Position numbers and translations under genes: made by a program. The notes beneath the pieces were generated by a model. It did not search any database. It was given only the letters and a program-made list of their open reading frames with translations, and was not told the DNA's origin. This document shows positions 14,438-21,916 of a stretch of 28,251 bases of DNA, piece by piece. How positions within the stretch are numbered: position 1 is the first letter of the stretch; every line of letters begins with the position of its first letter. This DNA is from an uncultured Campylobacter sp. (GTDB lineage: Bacteria; Campylobacterota; Campylobacteria; Campylobacterales; Campylobacteraceae), in the NCBI RefSeq assembly GCF_937997535.1, contig NZ_CALKTT010000038.1, positions 1 through 28,251 on the forward strand, in the 5' to 3' direction.

Positions 14438-15001
14438 ATGGAAATTTCATTTTTTACGACGCTTGAGCCTTCTCTAGCGGGCGCTTGGATACCCTCATTT
14501 GCGATGGTGCTGATACAGTTCGCGTATATGTTTATCTACAAAGAGGTCGGCAAGCGCGCCACCGATATCTCTTGGTACACGCTCGCGGACAAGCGAAATG
14601 CGATCATAAGCTCGCTGCTGCAAGTAGCGCTGCTTATTTTGTCGGTGTTCGTGCCTCTTAAGACGGACAGCGCGTGGTTTTGGATCGGAGCGGTGATCTA
14701 TATAGCGGCTTTTGCGGGCTTCATCAAGGCGTTTTACGACTATGCGGCGACTCCTGCGGACAAGGCCGCACAAGGCGGCATCTACCGCCTATCGCGCAAT
14801 CCGATGTATTTCTTTTATTTCCTCGGCATGGCTGGCGTTTGCGTCGCTTCGGCGTCGCTGTGGCTACTAATAGCGATAGTGCCCTTTGCCATATATAATC
14901 ATCTCGTGGTTCTCGGCGAGGAGCGTTACTGCGAGCGAACCTACGGACAGGAATATCTAAAGTATAAACGCAAGACGCCGAGATATTTTTTGTTCTTTTA
15001 A
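14438..15001 (+). CDS. Isoprenylcysteine carboxyl methyltransferase-like membrane protein
   Basis: 187 residues, ATG behind AAAGGAAG. Four or five membrane helices: about 14-34, 58-76, 81-99, and a pair at 124-156. The C-terminal half bears the signature of the ICMT/PEMT-like methyltransferase superfamily: GGIYRLSRNPMYFFYFLGMAG (about 112-132), then a hydrophobic helix, then LGEERYCERTYGQEYLKYKRKTPRYF at the end. The RNPMY motif and E-E-R-x-x-x-x-x-x-G-x-x-Y motif form the S-adenosylmethionine site in this superfamily. Bacterial members methylate unknown small molecules or lipids; true prenyl-protein substrates are not expected. It stands alone between two long spacers. Confidence 0.85.
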   Translation: MEISFFTTLEPSLAGAWIPSFAMVLIQFAYMFIYKEVGKRATDISWYTLADKRNAIISSLLQVALLILSVFVPLKTDSAWFWIGAVIYIAAFAGFIKAFYDYAATPADKAAQGGIYRLSRNPMYFFYFLGMAGVCVASASLWLLIAIVPFAIYNHLVVLGEERYCERTYGQEYLKYKRKTPRYFLFF

Positions 15002-15338
15002 GAGAACGGCGCGCGATTGAGCTTTAAAGCAGAAGCGTAAATTTAGATAACGCTTTAAAATTTTAACTAGACTTGCGGGCTAATTTTAAAATTTCGCTCA
15101 AAATTTTAAGGAATGCAAGATATAGGCTTAAATTTAGACTAAATTTAAGCCCGAAATTTCAAATTCGTTCGCTATCTAGACTAAATTTAAAATAGTCGGT
15201 ATTTAAAAACGCCATTTTAAATTTACGATTGCAGGCACTGCGGTGTCCGTCAAGTGCGTGAGACTCCATAAACAGCGAAATCAATTACGACAGCAGCTGC
15301 TAAGCAAAGCTCAATTCACGCTTAACCTGTATGTGCCG
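15002..15338. other. Intergenic region between convergent genes
   Basis: AT-rich, no gene. It holds a 27-base near-palindrome at 15125-15151 and a smaller hairpin GACTA/TAGTC at 15179-15197 whose arm TAGACTAAATTTA repeats part of the palindrome. The last 130 bases show nothing recognisable. Confidence 0.5.
15125..15151. terminator. Long near-perfect palindrome, probable bidirectional terminator
   Basis: GGCTTAAATTTAG (15125-15137) and CTAAATTTAAGCC (15139-15151) are exact complements around a single base. Folded as RNA this gives a stem of at least 12 pairs with a tight loop. It lies between the convergent methyltransferase-like and NlpC/P60 genes, though 124 and 188 bases from their ends. 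Confidence 0.55.
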
Positions 15339-16721
15339 CTAATTTCCGCTCGCATACGCAGATAAGGCGCCCGGATCCTCAGGAGCGAACCGATCGTCCA
15401 AAATAGCGTCATCCTCGCCCGAAAGCACGCTCATCGCGCTGATACGCGAGATTAGCAGGCGATCCTCGGCGATGTCCGCGCGATCTGAGCCAATAGTAAG
15501 CGACGTAATCGCCGTACGTCCGATGACCGCGCGTCCGCCATCCATCGTGCGAAGCCCCCAGATATCGTGCAGCACCGCAGGCTTGCCATCCACCTGTCCT
15601 ACGTAGAGCATCACGTGGCCGGGCATATACAGCAGGGTTTTATACGCTACGCCGTTTTTGCCGATGAGCTCAAGCTTTTTATCCGCGCTCATCCCTGCCA
15701 GCGAAAAACGCTCGCCGCGGCCCGATTGCGCCTTAGAATTTCGCGGCAGCCACAGCCCGAAATTCGCCAAAAAGTCTTTCGTCATAAGCGAGCAATCGCG
15801 AAGAAATTTATATCCGCCCCAGCCGTATTTCTGCCCGAGCAGGCTAGCGGCTACGATCTTTGAGTTTTGCTCATCAAGCGGCGCAGGCCAAAGCCTCGCA
15901 TCATCCGCGCTAACGAAATATCTCTTGGCGCCAAACTGGGTTAAAATTTCGCCGCTAAATACGCTCCGCACGCCGAGCGTACCGCCAAGATCGCGTTCGC
16001 CGCTAAAATCATACGGCAGGATCGTGCCTGTGCGCGCCCTAAAAAGCTCCGCGCCATTTTCGTCATAGACGGCGGCGCCGTCGCGCAGGATCGTTATAAA
16101 TTTAGAATTTGCGTAGATATCCGCCTGCTGGGGACTGATGCGCTTTATCGCGTCGCTTCTGATCCAGCCCCACACGCCGTCGTTGCGCACGAACGCCCAC
16201 GCGCCGTCTCTGCTGTAATGCGACAGCAGCAGCGGATAGCCCACGCTCACGGCGGAATTTGCGGCGTAATCAAACGGCTCGCCCTCCCCCGGCTCGCTCG
16301 GATCGCCGAAAATCGGCAGATCGCTTGGGATATTTCGCAGCAGCGCGTTTTTTACCGTTATAGCGGGCTCAGATATTAGTCCGAACGCCTCTTCGTTCGC
16401 ATTTATGCGGATGCTTTGATAGATCGCGTCGTTATATATCCTGCCTGCGGCGTCAAAGTGGCGTCCCTTGGCGTAATTAAGCCCCCAAAACGTATCAATT
16501 TCGGCCTTAATCGGCGCATCGTCAAACCAAATTTTAAAATAGCGGCTCTTAAACGCGCTTCCGCTTATGTTTTGCACCGACGCAGGAGCCGGCAACCGCT
16601 CGCTGTTTTGAGCGTAATCAAGATCTAAAACCGCGGGATTTTCCGGGATAAATTTATGGACGGTTTTACTGCAACCTGCAAGGATTAAAGCCGCGAAGAT
16701 GAGAGATACTAATCGTTTCAA
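15339..16721 (-). CDS. SH3/NlpC-P60 cell-wall peptidase lipoprotein
   Basis: 460 residues. The start is TTG at 16721-16719: the in-frame stop just upstream leaves no earlier start, and an AAAAGG site is eight to nine bases away. Lipoprotein signal LILAGC with Cys 17. An N-terminal domain (about 35-120) is followed by two SH3-like domains (about 150-200, with AWAFVRNDGVWGWIRSDAI, and 205-275) and a C-terminal NlpC/P60 domain (about 285-395). The catalytic Cys is probably Cys 310 in FLRDCSLMTKDFLANFGLWLPRNS, the His is His 369 in MPGHVMLYVG, and the third residue is probably His 385 in AVLHDIWG. It should cleave peptidoglycan stem peptides (gamma-glutamyl-diaminopimelate bond) from the periplasmic membrane face. 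All three catalytic positions are present. The last ~50 residues are acidic and Ala/Asp-rich, beyond the catalytic fold. Confidence 0.9.
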   Translation of the reverse strand: MKRLVSLIFAALILAGCSKTVHKFIPENPAVLDLDYAQNSERLPAPASVQNISGSAFKSRYFKIWFDDAPIKAEIDTFWGLNYAKGRHFDAAGRIYNDAIYQSIRINANEEAFGLISEPAITVKNALLRNIPSDLPIFGDPSEPGEGEPFDYAANSAVSVGYPLLLSHYSRDGAWAFVRNDGVWGWIRSDAIKRISPQQADIYANSKFITILRDGAAVYDENGAELFRARTGTILPYDFSGERDLGGTLGVRSVFSGEILTQFGAKRYFVSADDARLWPAPLDEQNSKIVAASLLGQKYGWGGYKFLRDCSLMTKDFLANFGLWLPRNSKAQSGRGERFSLAGMSADKKLELIGKNGVAYKTLLYMPGHVMLYVGQVDGKPAVLHDIWGLRTMDGGRAVIGRTAITSLTIGSDRADIAEDRLLISRISAMSVLSGEDDAILDDRFAPEDPGALSAYASGN

Positions 16722-16748
16722 ACAAAATGCCTTTTAAAAAATTTTGGC

Positions 16749-16754
16749 TATAAT
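16749..16754 (+). promoter_or_regulatory. -10 box of Pif1-like gene
   Basis: TATAAT 24 bases before the TTG start, giving a short leader. It lies in the 56-base divergent space shared with the NlpC/P60 gene. Confidence 0.5.
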
Positions 16755-16777
16755 TTTGCCAAAAAATAGGAAAAAAC

Positions 16778-18115
16778 TTGATAAATTTCATCATCCAAAA
16801 GCTAAAAGATCGCAATATTTTCATCACGGGCGGCGCAGGCGTAGGCAAAAGCTACGTGATAAAAGAGCTCATCGAGGATTACCGCGCTCGCGGCAAGCTC
16901 GTCATCGTACTCGGCAGCACCGGCATCAGCGCCGTAGAGATCGGCGGCGTGACCGTGCATAGCTTCTTTCGCTTCGGCATTTGCAAAAACCACGAGGAGT
17001 TAAAAAGCTTCGATCGCAAACAAAGCGGCAAGCTAAGTGAGCTGCGAAAAATTTTAGCCCTCGCGGATCTCATCGTGATCGATGAAATTTCGATGATCGG
17101 CGCCGAGCTTTTCGAGATGATCTATCTTAGAATTTCAAGCTCTAAATTTAACGGACGGCTGCTCGTTACGGGCGATTTTTATCAGCTTCCGCCGGTGCGC
17201 AAAGAGGGCGAGAGTGCGCCGCACGCAAGCCTATTTAGCGACTCGGATTACGCCTTCGGCTCCTACGCGTGGAGGCAGTGCGAGTTTTTTTACGTCGAGA
17301 TGATAGGCTCCAAGCGCACCGCGGATGCGGCGCTATACCGCCTGCTTTGCGAGCTACGGCTCGGCACCCCAAGCGAGCAGACGGCGGAGCTGATGCGATC
17401 TTTGATCATCGATGCTGCGCGAGCAGAACCAGATGCTACGATAATCTCGGGCCGAAACGCCGAAGTAGATGCGATAAATAGTGCCAGACTAGCCAAGCTT
17501 AATGCGCCGCAAAGCGGCTTTGAGGGCGTTTATGAAGCGCTGCAAAGCGGAGTGAGCGAGCAAAAAATTCAAAAATGGATCGCCTCGCTAAATACGCCGC
17601 AAAGTCTGACGCTGAAAGAGGGCGCAAAGGTGCTGTTTACCGCAAATAAAAGCGGCGAGTTTTTCAATGGCGAACAAGGCGTCGTCGAAAAGATCGAAAA
17701 AAGCTCCTGCGACGAGATCGAAAGCGTGGTCGTAAAAAAGCCCTCGGGCATACTAAGCCGCGTGGGGCTGCAAACATACGAACTAAGCGAAATCGCCGCA
17801 AGCGGCGCGGATGCCGAGCAGATCGTGCTGGCGCGGTATTATCAGTTCCCGCTCAAGCTCGCATACGCCATCACGATCCACAAATCCCAAGGCATGAGCA
17901 TCCCGCAGCTCATCTGCGACATCGACAGGATCTTTGCCAAGGGGCAGCTCTACGTGGCGCTTTCGCGTGCGACGAGCCTTGCGGGGCTGGGCGTGATATA
18001 TACGCGCCCAGAACCCTTGCTGCGGTATTTGCAGCGCAGCGCAAGCGCGGACGAAGCCGTGGTGAAATTTTATCAAGAGAACGAATTTTATAAAATTTCG
18101 GATCAAAAAATTTAA
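16778..18115 (+). CDS. Pif1-like superfamily 1 DNA helicase
   Basis: 445 residues. The start is TTG at 16778, seven bases after an AGGA site; no ATG lies nearby in frame. Helicase motifs in order: motif I/Walker A GGAGVGKS (18-25), Ia LVIVLGSTGISAVEIGG (41-57), motif II/Walker B VIDEISM (100-106), motif III GDFYQLPPV (132-140), motif V/VI region YAITIHKSQGMS and LYVALSRATSLAGL near the C-terminus. This is the compact form of the Pif1/RecD-like group of 5'-to-3' helicases, which unwind forks, R-loops and G-quadruplexes. No extra nuclease or zinc domain is present. All motifs look intact. The DUF3137 gene begins eight bases after its stop with a ribosome site overlapping the end, so the two are co-transcribed. 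Confidence 0.92.
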   Translation: MINFIIQKLKDRNIFITGGAGVGKSYVIKELIEDYRARGKLVIVLGSTGISAVEIGGVTVHSFFRFGICKNHEELKSFDRKQSGKLSELRKILALADLIVIDEISMIGAELFEMIYLRISSSKFNGRLLVTGDFYQLPPVRKEGESAPHASLFSDSDYAFGSYAWRQCEFFYVEMIGSKRTADAALYRLLCELRLGTPSEQTAELMRSLIIDAARAEPDATIISGRNAEVDAINSARLAKLNAPQSGFEGVYEALQSGVSEQKIQKWIASLNTPQSLTLKEGAKVLFTANKSGEFFNGEQGVVEKIEKSSCDEIESVVVKKPSGILSRVGLQTYELSEIAASGADAEQIVLARYYQFPLKLAYAITIHKSQGMSIPQLICDIDRIFAKGQLYVALSRATSLAGLGVIYTRPEPLLRYLQRSASADEAVVKFYQENEFYKISDQKI

Positions 18116-18123
18116 GGAAACGC

Positions 18124-19089
18124 ATGCAGCTAGAAAGAGCGATAGCGCTAAGTAGAGCCAAACAGAAAAAGTGTATTTGCAAGGTAGTGATGATCTATGC
18201 CAAGATAGCATTTTTGTATCTGTTTCCGTTTATCATAATGTTTGCGATCGATGCGGTATTTAAAACAGACGATGATACGGATTACAAGATGATCGAAGTC
18301 TATCTTATCTACGCGGTGCTTTTGATTATTTATGTTGCTTGCATTTACGACGGCATTGCGGACGCCGCTTATAAATATAAACTATTTTACAAAAAAGTTT
18401 TGGTGCGCACGGCAATCTCACAGGCATATCCGCAGCTTACTTATTCACCAGGCCGCGGCATAAACGCGAAGGAATTTAAGCGAGCGGGGATCTTTGCGAA
18501 CTCCGATTTTATCAGCGAAGATGAGATAAAAGGCGAATGGGATGGGGTAAAATTTAGCCTTAGCGAGGTGATTAGAATCAAAAAGAACTACGATCTGGGC
18601 ATAGACAATACTTATGTGAAGCTAGCTTCGCTTGCGATGAGCTTATATGATGCGTATATGGATTTTAACGGCAGCGTGCTGATATGCGAATTCGGCAAGA
18701 GATTTTACACCAAAACCATCTTGGCGAGCCGCGAGCTAAATACAAAAATTTTAGGCGAGAAGGAGCTAATGGACAATGTCATTTTTAATAGCGAATTTCG
18801 CGTGTTTGCTGATGACAAGGTCGAAGCTCGATATCTATTGACGCCTGCGCTGATGGAGCGACTAAACGAGCTAAAGCGATACTACCATAAATTTAGCATA
18901 AGCGCGGCATTTATGGATAATAAATTTTACCTATTTCTAAACGGCGCGCCGAATCGCTTCGAAACAGAGCTATTTAGCATACCTCCAACAACCGGAACGA
19001 CATATGCTCACCAATACGAACTGGCTGAAATTTTAGAATTAGTAAGCGAGCTAGGCCGCATAACCGGCGAGCTAGAAAGCAAAATTTAA
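18124..19089 (+). CDS. DUF3137-family membrane protein
   Basis: 321 residues. Two membrane helices at about 25-46 and 58-80 (AKIAFLYLFPFIIMFAIDAVF and MIEVYLIYAVLLIIYVACIYDG) are followed by a cytoplasmic domain. This has SPGRGINAKEFKRAGIF, a G-x-x-D-G-V-K-F segment, and the characteristic NVIFNSEFRVFADDKVEARYLLTPALMERL and FMDNKFYLFLNGAPNRFETELF of DUF3137. Function of the family is unknown. ATG at 18124 behind AAGGA, which overlaps the helicase stop codon. The extra basic segment LSRAKQKKCICK at the start precedes helix one, indicating cytoplasmic N-terminus. It ends at a GC-rich hairpin shared with the convergent aminotransferase gene. Confidence 0.85.
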   Translation: MQLERAIALSRAKQKKCICKVVMIYAKIAFLYLFPFIIMFAIDAVFKTDDDTDYKMIEVYLIYAVLLIIYVACIYDGIADAAYKYKLFYKKVLVRTAISQAYPQLTYSPGRGINAKEFKRAGIFANSDFISEDEIKGEWDGVKFSLSEVIRIKKNYDLGIDNTYVKLASLAMSLYDAYMDFNGSVLICEFGKRFYTKTILASRELNTKILGEKELMDNVIFNSEFRVFADDKVEARYLLTPALMERLNELKRYYHKFSISAAFMDNKFYLFLNGAPNRFETELFSIPPTTGTTYAHQYELAEILELVSELGRITGELESKI

Positions 19090-19124
19090 TCAGCCCGTAT
19101 CGTTTAAATTTACGGGCTAAATTT
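19082..19124. terminator. Bidirectional terminator between convergent genes
   Basis: AGCCCGTA (19092-19099) pairs with TACGGGCT (19111-19118), an 11-base loop between them. AAATTTA (19082-19088) and TAAATTT (19118-19124) flank it as a second complementary pair. It sits in the 45-base gap between the DUF3137 and aminotransferase genes. Confidence 0.7.
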
Positions 19125-19134
19125 GATCGCCTTA

Positions 19135-20013
19135 TTACAGTCCCGCTTCGGCTCTTAGCCGTGCGGCGTACATCTCGCGCAGGCGCGGTACGTATTTACC
19201 GACCACACCGCCGCCGATCGCTCTGCCGTCTGCCTTTACGATCGGCAGCAGCATCAGCGTCGCCGCGCTTATAAAGGCTTCATCGGCTTCATAAACCTCG
19301 CTCATTCCAAACGCTCGCTGCTGCACACGAAGCCCCGCCTGCTCGGCAAGGCCCAAGATCACCTTGCGGCGGATACCGGGCAGTATGTCGTTTGAAAGCG
19401 GCCGCGTGATCAGAACGTCATCTTTGATGATAAATGCGCTGGAGCTCGAACACTCGGTAACGAGCCCGTCCTCGATCAAAAAGCACTCATAAGCGCCCGC
19501 CCTGTGGGCCTCGTGCTTTAAGATGCACTGAGCTAAAAGCGAGATCGATTTTATATCGCGCCTATGCCAGCGGATCTCGGGCAGGCTCACGATCTCGATC
19601 CCCTCTTTTGCGAGCGGATTATCAAAAATTTGCGTATGATATACAAAGGCAAATACGCTGGGCTCTATGCCGCGGACGTAATCAAAATCGCGCATCGCCG
19701 CGCCTCTTGTGATCTGAGTGTAGAAAGCGCCCTCGCTCACGCCGTTACGCGCGATGAGCTCATATAAAATTTCCTCATACTTTTCACGTGAGTATGGAAT
19801 TTTCAGCTCGATCTGCGCGGCGCTGCGCTCAAAGCGCTCCCAAAAATCCGCTCTGTCGCAAATTTTAGAATTTACCACGGGTGCTACTTCATAGATGCCG
19901 TCTCCAAGCACGAAACCGCGATCAAAAGGGCTTATCGCAGCCTCTTTGGCCTTGCAAAATTTGCCGTTAATATAGATTATCTCGTCGCCGCTCATTCCGC
20001 TGATTTCAAACAT
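19135..20013 (-). CDS. Class IV PLP aminotransferase, D-amino-acid transaminase type
   Basis: 292 residues. ATG at 20013 with AAGGAG. Fold-type IV landmarks: YINGKFCKAKEAAISPFDRGFVLGDGIYEV (14-43), a YTQITRGAAMRDF segment with the phosphate/carboxylate-region Arg (98-110), the Schiff-base Lys 155 in RWHRRDIKSISLL, CFLIEDGLVTECSSSSAFI, and ITRPLSNDILPGIRRKVIL. The TRG-x-x-x-R-D-F and R-x-D-I-K-S patterns favour D-amino-acid transaminase over the branched-chain enzyme; the branched-chain enzyme and aminodeoxychorismate lyase are the alternatives. A D-alanine/D-glutamate transaminase would feed peptidoglycan precursor synthesis. It is convergent with the helicase unit and divergent from the next gene. 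Confidence 0.85.
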   Translation of the reverse strand: MFEISGMSGDEIIYINGKFCKAKEAAISPFDRGFVLGDGIYEVAPVVNSKICDRADFWERFERSAAQIELKIPYSREKYEEILYELIARNGVSEGAFYTQITRGAAMRDFDYVRGIEPSVFAFVYHTQIFDNPLAKEGIEIVSLPEIRWHRRDIKSISLLAQCILKHEAHRAGAYECFLIEDGLVTECSSSSAFIIKDDVLITRPLSNDILPGIRRKVILGLAEQAGLRVQQRAFGMSEVYEADEAFISAATLMLLPIVKADGRAIGGGVVGKYVPRLREMYAARLRAEAGL

Positions 20014-20066
20014 AATCGCTCCTTGAAATTTCGCGCTATTTTATCTTATAACAATTTAATTTAAGA

Positions 20067-20072
20067 TATAAT
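20067..20072 (+). promoter_or_regulatory. -10 box of the small membrane protein gene
   Basis: TATAAT, 25 bases before the ATG at 20097. On the opposite strand a TAAAAT at 20038-20043 could serve the divergent aminotransferase gene. Confidence 0.45.
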
Positions 20073-20096
20073 GCCGCAAAAATCGAAGGAGCTCCG

Positions 20097-20600
20097 ATGG
20101 ATAAATCAAATTTTAAAGATAGACTTTTAGATATTATGTTTCATGTATCGCATAAACCCGTGCTTTTCCGTGATCTGCTCGAAGCCAACGCCGAGTTTAA
20201 CGACGGAATGCTCGTCGATCCTTCGAAGCTAAATTTTAAATTTAACTACGGCAAATCCTACGTTATCTTCGCTTGCTTCGCATTCGTCTGCGTTATGTTT
20301 TTGATAACGCTGACGCACGCGATGTTTGAAAAGATCGACTTTCACTTCTCCATTTTATTTACGATCATAGCGACGTCGGCGGTTTTTATCGGCTTTGATT
20401 GCTTTAAAGCGTGGGCTAGAAAAAAGCTAACCCACGAGCTCATCAAACGCGCTTGGGCGAACCACTTTCTCTACTTTCCTTACGAAAAATACAGCCGCGT
20501 AGTCGAAAATATCTACAACGAAGCGCTCAAAAACGACGTGCCTAGACGCGAGCTAGAACAATACGTGCTAAGCAAAATCGTAGAAGTTGGCGAAAAATAG
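20097..20600 (+). CDS. Unknown two-helix membrane protein
   Basis: 167 residues, ATG behind AAGGAG. A hydrophilic N-terminus (about 1-50) is followed by two membrane helices at about 55-77 and 83-106 (YVIFACFAFVCVMFLITLTHAMF and FHFSILFTIIATSAVFIGFDCF). A basic C-terminal cytoplasmic part has ARKKLTHELIKRAWANHFLYFPYEKYSRVVENIYNEAL and ends in an acidic amphipathic helix. I do not recognise a family. Both ends are likely cytoplasmic. It is a single-gene unit with its own TATAAT box. Confidence 0.7.
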   Translation: MDKSNFKDRLLDIMFHVSHKPVLFRDLLEANAEFNDGMLVDPSKLNFKFNYGKSYVIFACFAFVCVMFLITLTHAMFEKIDFHFSILFTIIATSAVFIGFDCFKAWARKKLTHELIKRAWANHFLYFPYEKYSRVVENIYNEALKNDVPRRELEQYVLSKIVEVGEK

Positions 20601-21012
20601 TTTTAAAATACCGCAAAATTCTATAATACAAAACAGCATTTCAACCCAAGCAAATTTTAAAATTTTATTGCGAAATATGCGGCACGTAGGCAAGACGTAA
20701 AAATTCCAGCTAGAAAAGCAAGCCGGTATGATGGATGAATTCCAAATTAAAATTCTATGCCGATACAGTAAAAACTGCACCGTAAATTACGATAGATAAA
20801 TTTTAATCAAAGCTTATACTTTCCTGCGCCACATTTCGCTACGGCTAAATTTCACTTCATAAAATTTATCTATCGTTTCTTAAATTCTAATCTCATTCAC
20901 TTGCTGCCGATTTAGCAATCCGTATTATGTAATTGAAGTTATGTTTAACTATTTTAGGGTAAAATCACGCAATATCTAAGGGATAATATTAAATTTAAGA
21001 AAAGGATAGTTT
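20601..21012. other. Intergenic region before the binding-protein cluster
   Basis: AT-rich, 412 bases. No gene is supported; a 23-codon ATG frame at about 20728 has no ribosome site. The right end contains a GGATAATAT promoter-like word at 20981-20989 and the ribosome site AAAGGA of the next gene. Confidence 0.5.
20982..20987 (+). promoter_or_regulatory. Candidate -10 box of first binding-protein gene
   Basis: GATAAT within AAGGGATAATAT, 31 bases before the ATG. The same word, AAGCGGATAATAT, precedes the second binding-protein gene at a similar distance, which supports it. Confidence 0.45.
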
Positions 21013-21822
21013 ATGAAGCTACTTTTTTGCATTATTTTTGCACTTTGCAGCAGTGTTTTTGCGGGCAGTTTGGAGCAGATCAGATCTGCCGGAGTCGTTA
21101 AAATCGGTGTTCGTGATGGTAGGCCACCTTTTAGTGATGAAAAAAGTGGTAATTTCGAAGGCTTTGAAATCAACCTTGCAGACGCTATAGCTAAGAGCAT
21201 ATTCGGCGATAAGCGCGGTAGAGTCGAGTTCGTCCCTTTAAATGCCACCGATAGGATCTCTGCATTACAAAATGATAAGGTAGATCTTGCAGTCGCGACC
21301 ATCACGATAACGCAAGATAGAAAAAGGCAAATCGACTTTTCTTATCCATATTTTTCGATGAGTTTGGGAGTTTTGACACGTAAAAGCGACGGCATCAAAA
21401 GTATAGACGATCTTTCAAACAAAAAAGTCTTAGTAGAGGGTAACGGTACTACGGCAGAAAATTTTTTGTATAAAAATAAAATCCACAATCTAATCCATTG
21501 CTCCATTACTACCGAATGCTACGATATGCTTAAACAAGGCAAAGCCGATGCTTACGTTAACGATAATCTCATTGTACTAGCTTATTCCATTATCGATGAT
21601 AACTTAGAAGTAGCAATCCAAAATCTAGGCAATCCGGAATTCTTAGGCATTGGGGTGCGCAAAGGCAATACCGAATTGCTTGATCTGATAAATAAAGAGC
21701 TTGTTACACTTAGTAAACAAGGCTTTTTCGAACGTTCTTATGATGAAACTTTCAAGCCATTTTATCAAGGCGCTGCAGATAAAAAATATTTCTTACTAGA
21801 TGGGCTCTATGCCATATTTTAG
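21013..21822 (+). CDS. Family 3 amino-acid binding protein, copy 1
   Basis: 269 residues. Signal peptide MKLLFCIIFALCSSVFA, cleaved after about 17. The mature protein is a two-lobe solute-binding protein of family 3 (polar amino acids): IRSAGVVKIGVRDGRPPFS, FEGFEINLADAIAK, LNATDRISALQNDKVDLAVATITITQDRKRQIDFSYPYF with the carboxylate-binding Arg 103, and ADAYVNDNLIVL with Asp 184 near the amino-group site. Cys 163 and Cys 169 form a C-x5-C pair found in all three copies. The tail FYQGAADKKYFLLDGLY extends past the usual family end. No permease or ATPase gene follows; a 95-base gap separates it from copy 2. The ligand is probably an amino acid but cannot be named. Confidence 0.92.
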   Translation: MKLLFCIIFALCSSVFAGSLEQIRSAGVVKIGVRDGRPPFSDEKSGNFEGFEINLADAIAKSIFGDKRGRVEFVPLNATDRISALQNDKVDLAVATITITQDRKRQIDFSYPYFSMSLGVLTRKSDGIKSIDDLSNKKVLVEGNGTTAENFLYKNKIHNLIHCSITTECYDMLKQGKADAYVNDNLIVLAYSIIDDNLEVAIQNLGNPEFLGIGVRKGNTELLDLINKELVTLSKQGFFERSYDETFKPFYQGAADKKYFLLDGLYAIF

Positions 21823-21882
21823 GACGGAATTTAGCAGTGTTTTATCTAACGCCTTTGACTAAAATGTCATTTATTATAAGCG

Positions 21883-21888
21883 GATAAT
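21883..21888 (+). promoter_or_regulatory. Candidate -10 box of second binding-protein gene
   Basis: GATAAT in AAGCGGATAATAT, 34 bases before the ATG, similar to the word before copy 1. It suggests separate transcription of the second gene. A TTGACT at 21855-21860 is too far (22 bases) for a standard -35 box. Confidence 0.4.
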
Positions 21889-21916
21889 ATGCGAAATCCC
21901 ATTTTAAGGACATAAA

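Noticed and set aside
14236..14439. 67-residue minus-strand frame before the methyltransferase-like gene
   Set aside because: It ends over the ribosome site and start of the next gene and has no start signal; hydrophobic content is a composition effect.
20728..20799. Possible 23-codon peptide starting ATGATGGATGAA
   Set aside because: No ribosome binding site or promoter, and the sequence has no membrane or family signal.
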